This document shows, one piece after another, positions 38,463 to 48,940 of a DNA stretch of 64,000 nt; the first letter of the stretch is position 1, and every line of letters starts with the position of its first letter. The notes under the pieces are model-generated. The model was given only the letters and a program-made list of their open reading frames with translations. It was not told where the DNA came from and did not search any database. The stretch covers positions 372,001 through 436,000 of the forward strand of contig NZ_AKWZ02000003.1 in NCBI RefSeq assembly GCF_000306235.2, read 5' to 3'. Source of the stretch: Leptospira fainei serovar Hurstbridge str. BUT 6. Lineage in GTDB: Bacteria; Spirochaetota; Leptospiria; Leptospirales; Leptospiraceae. A program made the position numbers and the translations under genes.

Positions 38463-41400
38463 GTGAAATTCTCTCCTTTTTTTACACGAGCAATATTTTT
38501 ACGTTTTCCAATTCTTCTATTTTTTATTGCCGGCGGGTCAGGAATAGCGCAATCCTCCAAGGTTCAATTTTCGTTTTCTCCGCAAGGAGAAATCAAAAAA
38601 GTCGGCCAAGTTCAGGCTCTCTTTCGAGAACCGATGGTTCCGCTGGGGGATCCGAAACGAGCCGTTTCGCCTTTTAAAATCGAATGCCCGGTAAAGGGTG
38701 AAGAACGGTGGGTCACGGAAACGGATTGGGTTTACGAATTCGAGCAACCGCTACCGGGCGGATTGGTTTGTAAATTTACGACCCGTTCCTTAAAATCAAT
38801 CTCCGGCAATGTATTGGACGAAGGAAAATCGTTTACGTTCAGTACGGGAGGTCCTGCCGTCTCGGATCTTCGGCCTTACCAAGGCTCGACAATCGCGGAA
38901 GACCAAGCCTTTGTTTTGCAGTTTGATGCGGAACCTAAACTTAGCGATTTAACGGAGAGAATTTATTTTGCAATAGAAGGTCTCGGGAACAAGGTCCCGA
39001 TTCGAATCATCCAGGGAAAAGATCGAGAAGCAATTCTAAACGCTAGCGGAACTTACAAGGCAACCAATTCCACTCTTGTAATAGGTGCGAAACAGGTTTT
39101 TCCTTCCGGTAAATCAGTGAGAATCGTTGTCGAACGCGGACTCCGTTCGGCTAGCGGAGTTGCGACTTCTTCGAATTGGGAAACAAGTTATCGAGTGCGA
39201 CCGTCTTTTACAGCCGGTTTCACATGCGAAAGGGTGAATGCTAAGGCGGGATGTGTTCCGATATCACCTGTATATGCAACTTTTTCTTCTCCGATTCGTT
39301 CCGCTTGGAAAAATCAGATATACCTGAAAACTTCCGACGGTAAGACAATTCCGGTAAAGAAAGACGATTCCGAAAATGGCTACGAAACTTACTCGATTGC
39401 CTTTTCCTATCCGTTACCGGCAAACACTGAATTTCAGCTCGTATTACCGAAGGGAATTTCGGACGATGCCGGGCGTCCATTAGAGAACGCATCCTCCTTT
39501 CCGTTAACGTTTCGCACGGACGAATATCCTCCTCTTGCAAAATTCGCGAGCGAATTCGGAATTATTGAAAGATTTCCGGAAGCCCTTCTACCTGTAACGA
39601 TCCGAAATATCGAAGCGCCGGTTCCGGCGAAGCATTTGAATCCCTTAGAGCCGAGCGGGGGTGGGGAATTCATTCTAGAACAATGGGCAACACTCAAGAG
39701 CCAAGGAAAGGAATTTTTGGGAAATGCATTCGGGGGCAAAAATTCCGACGAAAAGAAAAAAGAAGGAAAACCTCTTCCGGCAAAATCGATCGTAGTCGGA
39801 CCCGGTCAAGTACAGGAAATTTTATATTGGCTTCGTAGAATTCCGTATTTTCGAAAAGACGAATCTATTTTTAAAAATGCGAATGGAGGCTCATCGGCAA
39901 AAGGATTCGGAATCCCTTCTGCAGGAGGCGAAAAACGCTTCGAAGTCGTCGGAATTCCGTTGAAGAGAAACGGATTGCATGTCGTAGAGATCGAAAGCGC
40001 GGTCTTAGGAAGAGCGTTAGATCCGGATCAAAAACCGATGTTCGTAAGGACTGCAGCGTTAGTCACAAATCTCTCTTTGCATTTTAAATGGGGAAAGGAA
40101 AATTCTCTCGTCTGGTTAACGTCTCTCGATAAGGGGACACCTATTGATGAAGCCGAAATATTCGTGTATGATTGCGGAGCCAACCTAGTTTGGAAGGGAG
40201 CCACGGGAAAGGACGGATCGATTCTCACCAAGGAGATCTCCCGCGAAAGCCGCAATTGCCAAGACGTAAATAAATATAATGACGGGTATTTCTTAGTAGC
40301 GAAGAAGGGGGAAGATTTCACGTTCCTTCATACGACTTGGGACGATGGAATCGAACCTTGGAGATTTCAGCTAAGGCAAAATTATTACGACGGTAATTAT
40401 CGATACGCTACCGTATTAGACCGTTCTTTGTTTCGGGAAGGCGAAACGGTTCGGATGAATCATATACTTCGTTTAACGACGAGTGAGGGTTTCAGATATC
40501 CGAATCGATCCGAAATTCCTAGTTCCGTGCAAGTTACGCATAATGGAACGGGTCAGAATTATTCTTTGCAAGTAAATTGGTCGGATTCGTTCTCGGGGGA
40601 GACTCAGTTTACGATTCCTAAAGAATCCGTTTTAGGGGAATATTCCATTTACTTTTTGCTACCCAACGGGCGAAAAATTTTTTCCGGCACGTTTACTTCG
40701 GCACAATTCAGGCTTCCTCTCTTAAAAGGCGAATTACAGGCGGACTCTTCCCAGCTTGTCGCCCCGAAGGAAATCTCCGTCACGGGGCAGATTACGTATC
40801 TTTCCGGAGGGAAGGCAGGGCTATTACCTGTTTCCCTCCGTTCTTCCATAAAACCTTCGGGTGGAATCCAGTTCCCTTTATATCCCAATGTCGAATTCGG
40901 AAACGGAAAATCGGAATCTTCGCAATCGGGGTACGAAGCTTACGAGGAGGATTCCGATTCGGGATCGAAGAAGAAACAGGAATACCAATTAGTTTCTTCT
41001 AAAACGGATCCAAACGGGTTTCTTTCGGAAAAAATTACGGTTCCTCAGAAATTGGAGAGAGTACATTCGCTGGATATAGAGATGGAATGGAAGGATCCGA
41101 ACGGCGAAATCCAAACGGTCGCGAGAAACTTTCGATTATTGCCTTCCAAGAATCTAGTTGCGATTCGAAATGAAGATTGGGTCGCGGTTCGAAATAAGAT
41201 TCGCTCCAAAGTTTTCGTTTTGGATCCGCAAGGGAATCCGGTGGAAGGAAAGAAGATTACCGTTAAAGGTATTTCCGCTAAGTATATTTCTCATAGAAGG
41301 CGTTTAGTGGGTGGATTTTATTCTTATAATCACCGTCTGGAGAGAAAAGATATCGGGCAAGTATGCTCCGGTACTACGAATGAGAAGGGAATTCTGGAAT

Positions 41401-44159
41401 GTCAGGGAGCAATCAATCAAACCGGAGAATTATATCTAGAAGCGAAGATTGATGGGGAAGAATCCTACGCTCACGCTTCCATTTGGGTCGTAGGAGAGAA
41501 AGAGCTCTGGTTCGGTTCTTCTGATAATGACAGAATGGACATTTTTCCGGAAAAGAAAAAATACGAGCAAGGAGAGACCGCTCGCTTTCAAGTTCGGATG
41601 CCTTTTAAGACCGCTACTGCGTTAGTCACCGTCGAAAGAGAAGGGGTTTTACGTTCTTTCGTCCAAACGTTAAGCGGAACAGACCCTAGTATCGAAATTC
41701 CGATCGAGTCTAGTTATGGTCCCAATGTTTTTGTCTCCGTTTTAGCCGTTCGAGGCAGAGTAGAAGCGCCGAAACCGACCGCTCTTATCGACCTCGCCAA
41801 ACCTGCATATCGTCTAGGTATGGCGGAAATTCAAGTCGGTTGGCGACCTTACGAACTAGATCTAAAGGTCTTGCCCGAAAAAGAGGAGTATCATCCGAGA
41901 GAAAAGGCAAAGGTTAAAATTCTTCTTTCTGAGGCAAATCGAGAGTTTTGGAAAAACTCGAAAGTTACATTGGCTGCCGTCGACGAGAGTTTGTTGGAGC
42001 TAAAGCCGAATCTTTCATGGAATCTTCTGAATACGATGATGTCGCCTCGAGGAATCGACGTAACAACGTCCACAGCTCAAACGTTCATCATCGGAAGGAG
42101 GCATTTCGGCTTAAAGAGTCTTCCTCCCGGCGGCGGCGGAGGTAAATCCACGACTCGCGAACTTTTCGATACGCTTCTCTACTGGAAGGCGGATGCGATT
42201 CCGAACTCCAAGGGAGAAATAGAGGTAGAAATCCCCCTTAATGATTCGTTAACTTCTTTCAGAATCGTGGCCGTAGCCAGCTCGGGAACGAATCGATTCG
42301 GTTCCGCTTATGCGAATATACGGACAAGCCAAGAAATATTATCGTATGCGAGCGTCTCTCCGTATGTTCGAGAAGGGGATAGAATTCGACCCGGTATTTC
42401 TTTAAAGAACACCACCGCGAAATCTATCCAAGTTCAATTGCGGGTGAAATCGATTCCGGATTTGAATCTCGCCTCTAAATCAATCACACTCGCTCCTAAT
42501 GCTTCCGAAACCGCGTATTGGGAAACCGAAGTCCCGAAAGGAGTAAAGGAAATCGTATACGATTTTTCAACGGAAGCATCTTCCGTTTCTTTTACCGATA
42601 CATTACGGTTTAAGCAAACGGTCGGCACGGCCATTCCATTGCAGGTTCTCCAGGCTAACTTCTATCAATTAACTCCTTCCGTTCAGGTTCCGGTGGAAGA
42701 GCCGGCAAACGCGGAGCCGAATCGCGGAACCTTGGAAGTAACGTTCAATTCGAGCCTTGTTGCGGGACCTATAACGGGTATCGAATCCTATATGGCTAAG
42801 TATCCGTATTCCTGTCTGGAGCAAAAACTCTCCAAATCCGTCTCTTTAGGCGACGAAGCAAACTGGAAAGAAATCGTTCGAAGTCTCCCTAAGTATTTGG
42901 ACCCGGATGGATTACTTCAATTTTTTCCGAATTCCTACGGGAGAGGCAGCATTCCTTTAACGGTTTACACGCTTTTATTGTCTTCGGAATCAGGATGGGA
43001 AATTCCGGAATCATCTAGACAAGTTATGATCGGAGCGCTCAATCGTTTTATCGACGGAACTTTATTTCGATCTTCACCGTTAGCAACCAGTGACACGTTG
43101 CTTCGAAAGATCAGCGCTATGGAAGCCGTTTCCCGATTCGGAACAGTGGAAGCCTCGAGAATTCGTTCTATCGAAACAGATCCTAATAGGCTTCCGACGG
43201 AAACTCTCGTATCGCTTCGAAATCTATATCGTAACGCGAATTGGGATGCGACGAAACGGAATAAGGTTGATGAGGTCTTACGTTCCAGACTTCGTATTCA
43301 GGGAAGTTCGTATGAATTAGCTTCGGACGGATCCCAACTCTGGTGGCTATTATCGTCCGCGGACGCGGTCCAAATTCGCCTGTTAAATTCGATTTTAAAG
43401 GACGATGCTTGGAAGGAAGCAGTTCCGAAACTTTTACGAGGCACATTAAATCAAATTAAATTAGGACATTTTGATATTACGACCGCAAACGCGTTTGCCG
43501 TGCTTGCCCTAAAAAAATATCGTAATTCATTCGAATCCGTTCAAGTCAAAGGAACTGCAAAGGCCTCCTTTAACTCGGGAGAGACTACGTTCGATTGGAA
43601 GAGCCAGGACGGCAAGGTGGAATTTTCCCTACCGAAAGGAAAATCCGATTTAAAACTTAGCCACGAAGGAAGCGGTACGCCCTATGCGTACGTAAAAACT
43701 TCTTCAGCGATTCCTTTATCTTCTCCTTTAAGCAGCGGATTGAGAATTCAAAAGGAAATTTTAGACGAGTTTGGCAAACCGAAATCCAGCTTTAAGGAAG
43801 GAGATATCGTTCGTGTGCGCTTAAAACTTCGTTCGGAATTCTCCATCTCTTGGCTGGCCTTGCGGGATCCGATTCCTGCCGGTGCAACCATTCTCGGGTC
43901 CGGTTTGTCTCGAGATTCGGCGCTATTGACCGCGAACACCGATACGAATTGGTGGGACAGTCCGTCCTTCGTAGAACGAAAATTCGAGGGTGTGACCGCT
44001 TATTACGAGTTGTTTTACCCCGGTGAAGCGACTTACGAATATGTTTATCGAATTAATTCACCCGGGATCTTCACCTTACCTCCGACAAGAGCGGAGGCTA
44101 TGTATCAGCCGGAGATATTTGCGGCCAATCCGAACCTTACGATGAAGGTCAGTCCTTAA
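38463..44159 (+). CDS. bacterial alpha-2-macroglobulin (YfhM-like)
   Basis: Large exported protease trap of 1898 aa. GTG at 38463 is preferred to TTG 38448 because GAGGG lies eight bases before it. A signal peptide follows (FPILLFFIAGGSGIAQ). Repeated macroglobulin beta-sandwich domains fill the N-terminal two thirds. A Gly-rich stretch (LPPGGGGGKS) near the bait region precedes the A2M domain. The thioester CLEQ is at Cys1451-Gln1454, so the covalent trap is intact. The signal peptide lacks a lipobox, unlike E. coli YfhM which is a lipoprotein. The next gene, 11 bases away, is penicillin-binding protein 1C, the usual partner. Confidence 0.94.
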   Translation: MKFSPFFTRAIFLRFPILLFFIAGGSGIAQSSKVQFSFSPQGEIKKVGQVQALFREPMVPLGDPKRAVSPFKIECPVKGEERWVTETDWVYEFEQPLPGGLVCKFTTRSLKSISGNVLDEGKSFTFSTGGPAVSDLRPYQGSTIAEDQAFVLQFDAEPKLSDLTERIYFAIEGLGNKVPIRIIQGKDREAILNASGTYKATNSTLVIGAKQVFPSGKSVRIVVERGLRSASGVATSSNWETSYRVRPSFTAGFTCERVNAKAGCVPISPVYATFSSPIRSAWKNQIYLKTSDGKTIPVKKDDSENGYETYSIAFSYPLPANTEFQLVLPKGISDDAGRPLENASSFPLTFRTDEYPPLAKFASEFGIIERFPEALLPVTIRNIEAPVPAKHLNPLEPSGGGEFILEQWATLKSQGKEFLGNAFGGKNSDEKKKEGKPLPAKSIVVGPGQVQEILYWLRRIPYFRKDESIFKNANGGSSAKGFGIPSAGGEKRFEVVGIPLKRNGLHVVEIESAVLGRALDPDQKPMFVRTAALVTNLSLHFKWGKENSLVWLTSLDKGTPIDEAEIFVYDCGANLVWKGATGKDGSILTKEISRESRNCQDVNKYNDGYFLVAKKGEDFTFLHTTWDDGIEPWRFQLRQNYYDGNYRYATVLDRSLFREGETVRMNHILRLTTSEGFRYPNRSEIPSSVQVTHNGTGQNYSLQVNWSDSFSGETQFTIPKESVLGEYSIYFLLPNGRKIFSGTFTSAQFRLPLLKGELQADSSQLVAPKEISVTGQITYLSGGKAGLLPVSLRSSIKPSGGIQFPLYPNVEFGNGKSESSQSGYEAYEEDSDSGSKKKQEYQLVSSKTDPNGFLSEKITVPQKLERVHSLDIEMEWKDPNGEIQTVARNFRLLPSKNLVAIRNEDWVAVRNKIRSKVFVLDPQGNPVEGKKITVKGISAKYISHRRRLVGGFYSYNHRLERKDIGQVCSGTTNEKGILECQGAINQTGELYLEAKIDGEESYAHASIWVVGEKELWFGSSDNDRMDIFPEKKKYEQGETARFQVRMPFKTATALVTVEREGVLRSFVQTLSGTDPSIEIPIESSYGPNVFVSVLAVRGRVEAPKPTALIDLAKPAYRLGMAEIQVGWRPYELDLKVLPEKEEYHPREKAKVKILLSEANREFWKNSKVTLAAVDESLLELKPNLSWNLLNTMMSPRGIDVTTSTAQTFIIGRRHFGLKSLPPGGGGGKSTTRELFDTLLYWKADAIPNSKGEIEVEIPLNDSLTSFRIVAVASSGTNRFGSAYANIRTSQEILSYASVSPYVREGDRIRPGISLKNTTAKSIQVQLRVKSIPDLNLASKSITLAPNASETAYWETEVPKGVKEIVYDFSTEASSVSFTDTLRFKQTVGTAIPLQVLQANFYQLTPSVQVPVEEPANAEPNRGTLEVTFNSSLVAGPITGIESYMAKYPYSCLEQKLSKSVSLGDEANWKEIVRSLPKYLDPDGLLQFFPNSYGRGSIPLTVYTLLLSSESGWEIPESSRQVMIGALNRFIDGTLFRSSPLATSDTLLRKISAMEAVSRFGTVEASRIRSIETDPNRLPTETLVSLRNLYRNANWDATKRNKVDEVLRSRLRIQGSSYELASDGSQLWWLLSSADAVQIRLLNSILKDDAWKEAVPKLLRGTLNQIKLGHFDITTANAFAVLALKKYRNSFESVQVKGTAKASFNSGETTFDWKSQDGKVEFSLPKGKSDLKLSHEGSGTPYAYVKTSSAIPLSSPLSSGLRIQKEILDEFGKPKSSFKEGDIVRVRLKLRSEFSISWLALRDPIPAGATILGSGLSRDSALLTANTDTNWWDSPSFVERKFEGVTAYYELFYPGEATYEYVYRINSPGIFTLPPTRAEAMYQPEIFAANPNLTMKVSP

Positions 44160-44170
44160 GGAATTTGTGA

Positions 44171-46291
44171 ATGCTGCGCTTCTACTCCTTTATTCTGATA
44201 CTTGTTGGAGTTCCCTGCTTCGGACAAGGATTGCCTAAAGAATTTGTAACCGAAATACAAGCCGGGAAAGTTCCCAGTTTTCAAGAGCTACAAAGTAAAT
44301 ACGAACCGTCCGAAGGAACTCTCTTGGACCGAGCCGGGGAGCATCTACATCGATTAAGGCTGGACCATGCCGTTCGTCGATTGGCTTGGACTCCGACCTC
44401 CGAAGTTCCTGAATCGTTTATTTTATCAATCCTTGCGCAAGAAGATAAACGGTTTTCGTTCCACCGAGGAGTCGATTATAAGGCGATCCTAGGAGCAATT
44501 CGGGATCGGATGTTCGGAGGTAAGAAGAGAGGCGCAAGTACGATTACGATGCAATTAGCCGGGTTTCTTTTGGGATCCAAGCCCGGGCAAAGATCGTATG
44601 TTGAAAAATGGAATCAAATGATTCTAGCTTGGAAGTTGGAAGAAACCTGGTCAAAGGCCGAGATCGCGGAATCTTATTTTAATCTGGTTCCTTTTAGAGG
44701 AGAGTTTGTCGGAATTCGGGCCGCATCGCGAGGCATATTCGGAGTCGATCCGACTTCGCTTTCCTCGGAAGAGGCTATCTTGTTAGTTGCACTTCTGCCA
44801 AACCCGAATGTTCGATCGATCGAATGGGAACGGCGGGGATGTCGGTTATCCGAAGCGATAGGTTCCAAGAACTTATGCGAACCGTTAAAAGAGACAGTCG
44901 CTAATTTAAAGAAAAGGAAAGTATTTTGGAATACGGAACCTTCCATAGCATATCATGCTGCGAGACGAATCTTAGTTCATCGGGAAATAAACGGATATAA
45001 ATCGGGAACCGTCCGATCCACATTGGATGCACGAAGCCAGTTGGCCGCGGAAGATTCGATGACTCGTATCCTTTCCGGCATTCAAGAACGCAATGTTCGG
45101 GAAGCGGGTATATTGGCGATCGAGAATCGAACCGGCGCGATTCTAATTTATTTGGGCAATTCCAAACTTTCAAAGGAAAATTACTTTGTGGATGCGATTC
45201 AAGCTAGACGGCAAGCGGGCTCGACTTTAAAGCCTTTCTTGTACGCTCTCGCCTTTGAAAAGAATTTGCTTACACCGGAATCCATTTTGCTGGATCAGCC
45301 GAAGGAATGGGAATTGATCGGCGGGTCGTATCGTCCTACCAATTACGAAGAGAGATATTACGGATCGGTTCCAGCAAGAATGGCTCTAGCCTCTTCGTTA
45401 AATATTCCGGCGGTCCAAGTGCTAGACTGGACGGGAGTTCCGGAATTCGTTTCTCGCTTGGGAGAATTAGGTTTTGATAAACTTCGCAATCCGGATTTTT
45501 ACGGGTTGTCCCTGGCTCTAGGCACTGCGGATATCACGCTATGGGAATTGGTAAACGCGTACAGAACCTTATCGAACGACGGGTATTGGAGTGAACCTAC
45601 CTTCGATCCTGAGGAAGCTTTGAAGAACGCCGAGACTTGGGCGGGAGAACGGGATGCCCGATTTAAAAGAGTTTATCCGAGAGAGATAACGGGAATGATC
45701 AAGGATATACTTTCCTCTCGCGACAATCGATCTCTCAGTTTCGGTTGGGAAAATCATTTATCCACTAAATTTTTCTCGTTCGCCAAGACAGGGACATCCC
45801 AAGACATGAGAGACAATTGGTGCGTCGGTTCGAGCGGCAATTATACGGTCGGTGTTTGGGTAGGAAATATGGATGGACAACCGATGCGTGAAGTTAGCGG
45901 CGTAACAGGTGCAGCGCCTCTATGGAAGGAAGTCATACAATCATTGGAGGAGATGCATCCTTCAGCATACCGGGAATTCCCCATTGTTAGATCAAATAAC
46001 TCGAATATGAAGTATTCGACGGAAACGGGGAACGCGGAGATGCCGAAAATCCTTTACCCGGAAACCGGAAGTCTATTCGCGTTGGATCCTGAAATTCCTG
46101 AGGAGAATGAAAGGATTCGGTTTGAAGCTAAAACCACTTCGAAGCGAGTGGAGTGGATTTTAAACGGAGTGGTCTTAGAATCCGACTCTTCGAATATATA
46201 CGATTGGAAACCGAAGAGAGGGAGCTTTATTCTTTCCGTCAGAATCAACGGAACTCCTATCTCAGACACGGTGGCATTTCAAGTCAGATAA
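44171..46291 (+). CDS. pbpC: penicillin-binding protein 1C
   Basis: Bifunctional peptidoglycan synthase of 706 aa. After an N-terminal hydrophobic segment comes the GT51 transglycosylase with AQEDKRFSFHRGVDYKAI (catalytic Glu) and GASTITMQLAGFL. The transpeptidase has the serine motif STLK (QAGSTLKPF), SLN (ASSLNIPAV) and KTGT (FAKTGTSQD). The C-terminal ~70 residues form the BiPBP_C beta domain (KRVEWILNGVVLE) that marks PBP1C. It follows the macroglobulin gene by 11 bases with AAGGA before the ATG. The pair is thought to repair and protect the envelope after breach. Confidence 0.95.
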   Translation: MLRFYSFILILVGVPCFGQGLPKEFVTEIQAGKVPSFQELQSKYEPSEGTLLDRAGEHLHRLRLDHAVRRLAWTPTSEVPESFILSILAQEDKRFSFHRGVDYKAILGAIRDRMFGGKKRGASTITMQLAGFLLGSKPGQRSYVEKWNQMILAWKLEETWSKAEIAESYFNLVPFRGEFVGIRAASRGIFGVDPTSLSSEEAILLVALLPNPNVRSIEWERRGCRLSEAIGSKNLCEPLKETVANLKKRKVFWNTEPSIAYHAARRILVHREINGYKSGTVRSTLDARSQLAAEDSMTRILSGIQERNVREAGILAIENRTGAILIYLGNSKLSKENYFVDAIQARRQAGSTLKPFLYALAFEKNLLTPESILLDQPKEWELIGGSYRPTNYEERYYGSVPARMALASSLNIPAVQVLDWTGVPEFVSRLGELGFDKLRNPDFYGLSLALGTADITLWELVNAYRTLSNDGYWSEPTFDPEEALKNAETWAGERDARFKRVYPREITGMIKDILSSRDNRSLSFGWENHLSTKFFSFAKTGTSQDMRDNWCVGSSGNYTVGVWVGNMDGQPMREVSGVTGAAPLWKEVIQSLEEMHPSAYREFPIVRSNNSNMKYSTETGNAEMPKILYPETGSLFALDPEIPEENERIRFEAKTTSKRVEWILNGVVLESDSSNIYDWKPKRGSFILSVRINGTPISDTVAFQVR

Positions 46292-46366
46292 AAGACATAC
46301 TTAGAGGAAGGGAAAAAATCCTTTTAGAACCGAGATCGGAGTCCAATTTAGGTATAGGAAAGTTGC

Positions 46367-47170
46367 ATGACGATAGAAACAAACCGTTCCGAAACCTACT
46401 TATTGTCCCCGGAATTGGAGGAGGCCGTTCGGGTCTCGGAAATCACCTCAAGACCTCTTTTATTAAAGGGAGAACCGGGAACCGGTAAATCATTACTTGC
46501 CGAATATCTATCGGCTAAATTGAAACGTAGACTTTATACCTGGCACGTCAAATCCACTTCCCAAGCTAAAGAAGGTCTTTATTTTTACGACGCAGTTTCG
46601 CGTTTGAATGACTCTAGATTTACCGAAGACAAGGATAAAGTTCGGAATATAGAGAATTATATTCGGCTCGGAGCGTTGGGTGAAGCATTCGAATCTACCG
46701 ACCCATCCGTTGTCCTTATCGACGAAATCGATAAGGCGGATATCGAATTTCCGAACGACCTTCTTCTCGAATTGGATCGGATGGAATTCATCGTTCAAGA
46801 AACCGGCCGTTTAGTTAAAGCGGGAGTTCGTCCTTTAACAATTATTACTTCCAATAACGAAAAGGAACTGCCCGCGGCCTTTCTGAGGAGATGTATTTTT
46901 CATTATATCGATTTTCCCGATCCTGCTTTTATGAGTGAGATCGTTAAATCTCATTTTCCTAAAATAGAAACCGAGCTTATTAAGAGAGCGTTGGAGGCAT
47001 TCTACGTTATCCGAAGGATGGATGATATGAAGAAAAAACCGGGGACGAGTGAACTTTTGGACTGGATCCAAATATTGGTCCATATGGGAGCTAAACTTCC
47101 CGAAGATGGAAATATTCCTTATCTAGGCGCATTGGTTAAGAATGAGGAAGACTTGCGGTTATTCCGGTAG
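46367..47170 (+). CDS. MoxR-type AAA+ ATPase
   Basis: AAA+ ATPase of 267 aa. Walker A is GEPGTGKS near residues 37-44 and Walker B is VVLIDEIDKAD, followed by the sensor TSNNEKELPAAFLRRC with an arginine finger. MoxR proteins act as chaperones that help metal-centre insertion or complex assembly together with VWA-domain partners. The next gene encodes exactly such a VWA protein, nine bases downstream. The ATG has AGGAAAG just upstream. It is separated from pbpC by 75 bases and could share its transcript. Confidence 0.92.
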   Translation: MTIETNRSETYLLSPELEEAVRVSEITSRPLLLKGEPGTGKSLLAEYLSAKLKRRLYTWHVKSTSQAKEGLYFYDAVSRLNDSRFTEDKDKVRNIENYIRLGALGEAFESTDPSVVLIDEIDKADIEFPNDLLLELDRMEFIVQETGRLVKAGVRPLTIITSNNEKELPAAFLRRCIFHYIDFPDPAFMSEIVKSHFPKIETELIKRALEAFYVIRRMDDMKKKPGTSELLDWIQILVHMGAKLPEDGNIPYLGALVKNEEDLRLFR

Positions 47171-47179
47171 GGCATCGTC

Positions 47180-48370
47180 TTGTTTTTTCCATTTTTTTAT
47201 AGACTAAAGGCCGCCGGTCTTCCTCTCTCTACGATCGAATTGCTCGATTTTCTTCGCGCGACGGACGGGCTAACCGGTAACAAACCTTATCTGACTCTGG
47301 ACGAATTCTATCGCGTTTCACGACTTTGCTTAATCAAAGACGTTAAGCATTATGATTCTTTCGATCAGATATTTTCAGAGATGTTCGGAGATCGAGGAGT
47401 ATTAAGAGAATCTCTACGGCAAGAGATTCTGGATTGGCTTTCGCGGATATTCGATAATCCGAATAAACTTCCACCGAGCTTAATTCCTCCCGAAAAACTT
47501 TGGGAAGAGTTCTTAGATCGCCTGAAAAATCAAAAAGAGGCACATCACGGCGGCAATAAATGGATCGGAACCGGAGGTTCTTCTCCGTTCGGTCATAGCG
47601 GTATTAATCCCGGTGGAATCCGAATAGGCGGGGAAGGCGGCGGCAAGTCGGCAATTTTTCAGGCGATGGAGAGACGTTACAAGGACTATCGTACTGACGA
47701 GCAGTTGGACGTCCGCCAAATCAAAGTCGCCTTAAAAAGACTCCGAAATTTAAGAAAGGAAGGGATTCCGGAATTTCATCTTGTGAAGACGGTCGACGCG
47801 ACATGCCGAAATGCAGGCGATACGGAATTGGTTTTTGAACGGACCAGAAAAAACGGAATCAAGGTACTATTATTGATGGATACGGGCGGTAGCATGACCC
47901 CGTATGCGGATAGAGTCAGTAAACTTTTTTCGGCAAGTCATCAGATGAATCATTTTAAGGAATTCGGATACTATTATTTTCACAATTCCATATATGATTG
48001 CGTCTATCCAAGGGGCGATCTGAGGTATCCGATTCCGTTAAAATCGATCTTCAAGAAGCATAAGGACGATACGAAAGTGATCGTGGTTGGGGACGCCTAC
48101 ATGGCCCCTTACGAATTGACGGATCCTGCTTACGGATTTTATCATTCGAGATTTAGATCCGATCATCGCCTTCCGGAAGAACCGGAATCGGGCTTGGACA
48201 GTTTTAAGAAAATCAAGGATCATTTTCACGACAGCATTTGGATGAATCCGGAACCGAAACGATATTGGGACGCTCCGACGATTTACGAACTCAAGAAAGT
48301 GTTTCCGATGTTTTTCTTGAGCGTGGATGGACTAGAAGCAGGGATTCGTAAATTACTTAACCAACAATAA
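47180..48370 (+). CDS. VWA-domain protein, MoxR partner (CoxE-like)
   Basis: A 396-aa cytoplasmic protein with a helical N-terminal half, a Gly-rich linker (GGSSPFGHSGINPGGIRIGG) near residues 130-155 and a C-terminal von Willebrand A domain. The metal-ion site reads DTGGSM instead of the usual Asp-x-Ser-x-Ser, so one serine is replaced by Gly. The later conserved aspartate is in VVGDAYMAP. Start is TTG at 47180, nine bases after the MoxR gene; no ATG precedes the conserved part. The pair probably forms a MoxR-VWA assembly chaperone; its client is unknown. Confidence 0.83.
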   Translation: MFFPFFYRLKAAGLPLSTIELLDFLRATDGLTGNKPYLTLDEFYRVSRLCLIKDVKHYDSFDQIFSEMFGDRGVLRESLRQEILDWLSRIFDNPNKLPPSLIPPEKLWEEFLDRLKNQKEAHHGGNKWIGTGGSSPFGHSGINPGGIRIGGEGGGKSAIFQAMERRYKDYRTDEQLDVRQIKVALKRLRNLRKEGIPEFHLVKTVDATCRNAGDTELVFERTRKNGIKVLLLMDTGGSMTPYADRVSKLFSASHQMNHFKEFGYYYFHNSIYDCVYPRGDLRYPIPLKSIFKKHKDDTKVIVVGDAYMAPYELTDPAYGFYHSRFRSDHRLPEEPESGLDSFKKIKDHFHDSIWMNPEPKRYWDAPTIYELKKVFPMFFLSVDGLEAGIRKLLNQQ

Positions 48371-48378
48371 TAATTTCA

Positions 48379-48930
48379 TTATGGCTTTAGTATAAAGGAA
48401 AATTCGATTTCAACTTCCTCCTTCGCTTTTGCAAACAGGAGGCTAGGCGGAGTAATCTGATAGTCTCCCATTTTGATCTGAAATTTTCCTGAAACTTCGA
48501 TCTGACCGTTGTTCGAGGAAATATTAGCCTTGGTTTTTACGGGTTTCGTTACGCCGTTTATAGTTAGATTTCCGCTCACCAGCCAACCTCCGTCCGTTAT
48601 ATCGATAGACGTGGAGGAAAACGAAACGCTTTGATTTTCAGGAAAACCGAGACTCTCAAGGATATGTGAATCTCGGTTTTCATCACCGGATCTAAATTCC
48701 TTGAGGGGAGCTTCTATTTTTACAGCCTTAGGAAGCTGAACTCCATTGGCGCCGCTGGAAAAGGTCGTCGGAGTGATATTAACTTCTCCGCAAACGCCGT
48801 GCACCGTCTTAAACGGATGGATGACGGTAAACTTCAAGGTCTTTTGCGAAAGTTTTAAATCTTCGGAACTTAGATTTGAAGAGAAAGATAATAAAAGGAA
48901 AAGTGATACGATGCCAAAAATACGATTCAT
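48379..48930 (-). CDS. YceI family lipocalin-like periplasmic protein
   Basis: Exported YceI-domain protein of 183 aa. A signal peptide covers residues 1-22 (MNRIFGIVSLFLLLSFSSNL). The YceI barrel, which binds polyisoprenoid lipids in studied members, shows KFTVIHPFKTVHGVCGEVN and GNLTINGVTKPVKTKANIS. The usual HSxxxFxVxH opening is changed to HPFKTVHG. It is the second gene of a minus-strand pair, ten bases behind a histidine-rich membrane protein, an arrangement like E. coli yceJ-yceI. Confidence 0.88.
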   Translation of the reverse strand: MNRIFGIVSLFLLLSFSSNLSSEDLKLSQKTLKFTVIHPFKTVHGVCGEVNITPTTFSSGANGVQLPKAVKIEAPLKEFRSGDENRDSHILESLGFPENQSVSFSSTSIDITDGGWLVSGNLTINGVTKPVKTKANISSNNGQIEVSGKFQIKMGDYQITPPSLLFAKAKEEVEIEFSFILKP

Positions 48931-48940
48931 GATTTAATCC

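Noticed and set aside
41948..42145. Plus-strand frame of 65 codons inside the alpha-2-macroglobulin gene
   Set aside because: Out-of-frame shadow of the macroglobulin; basic low-complexity content typical of frame-shifted reading.
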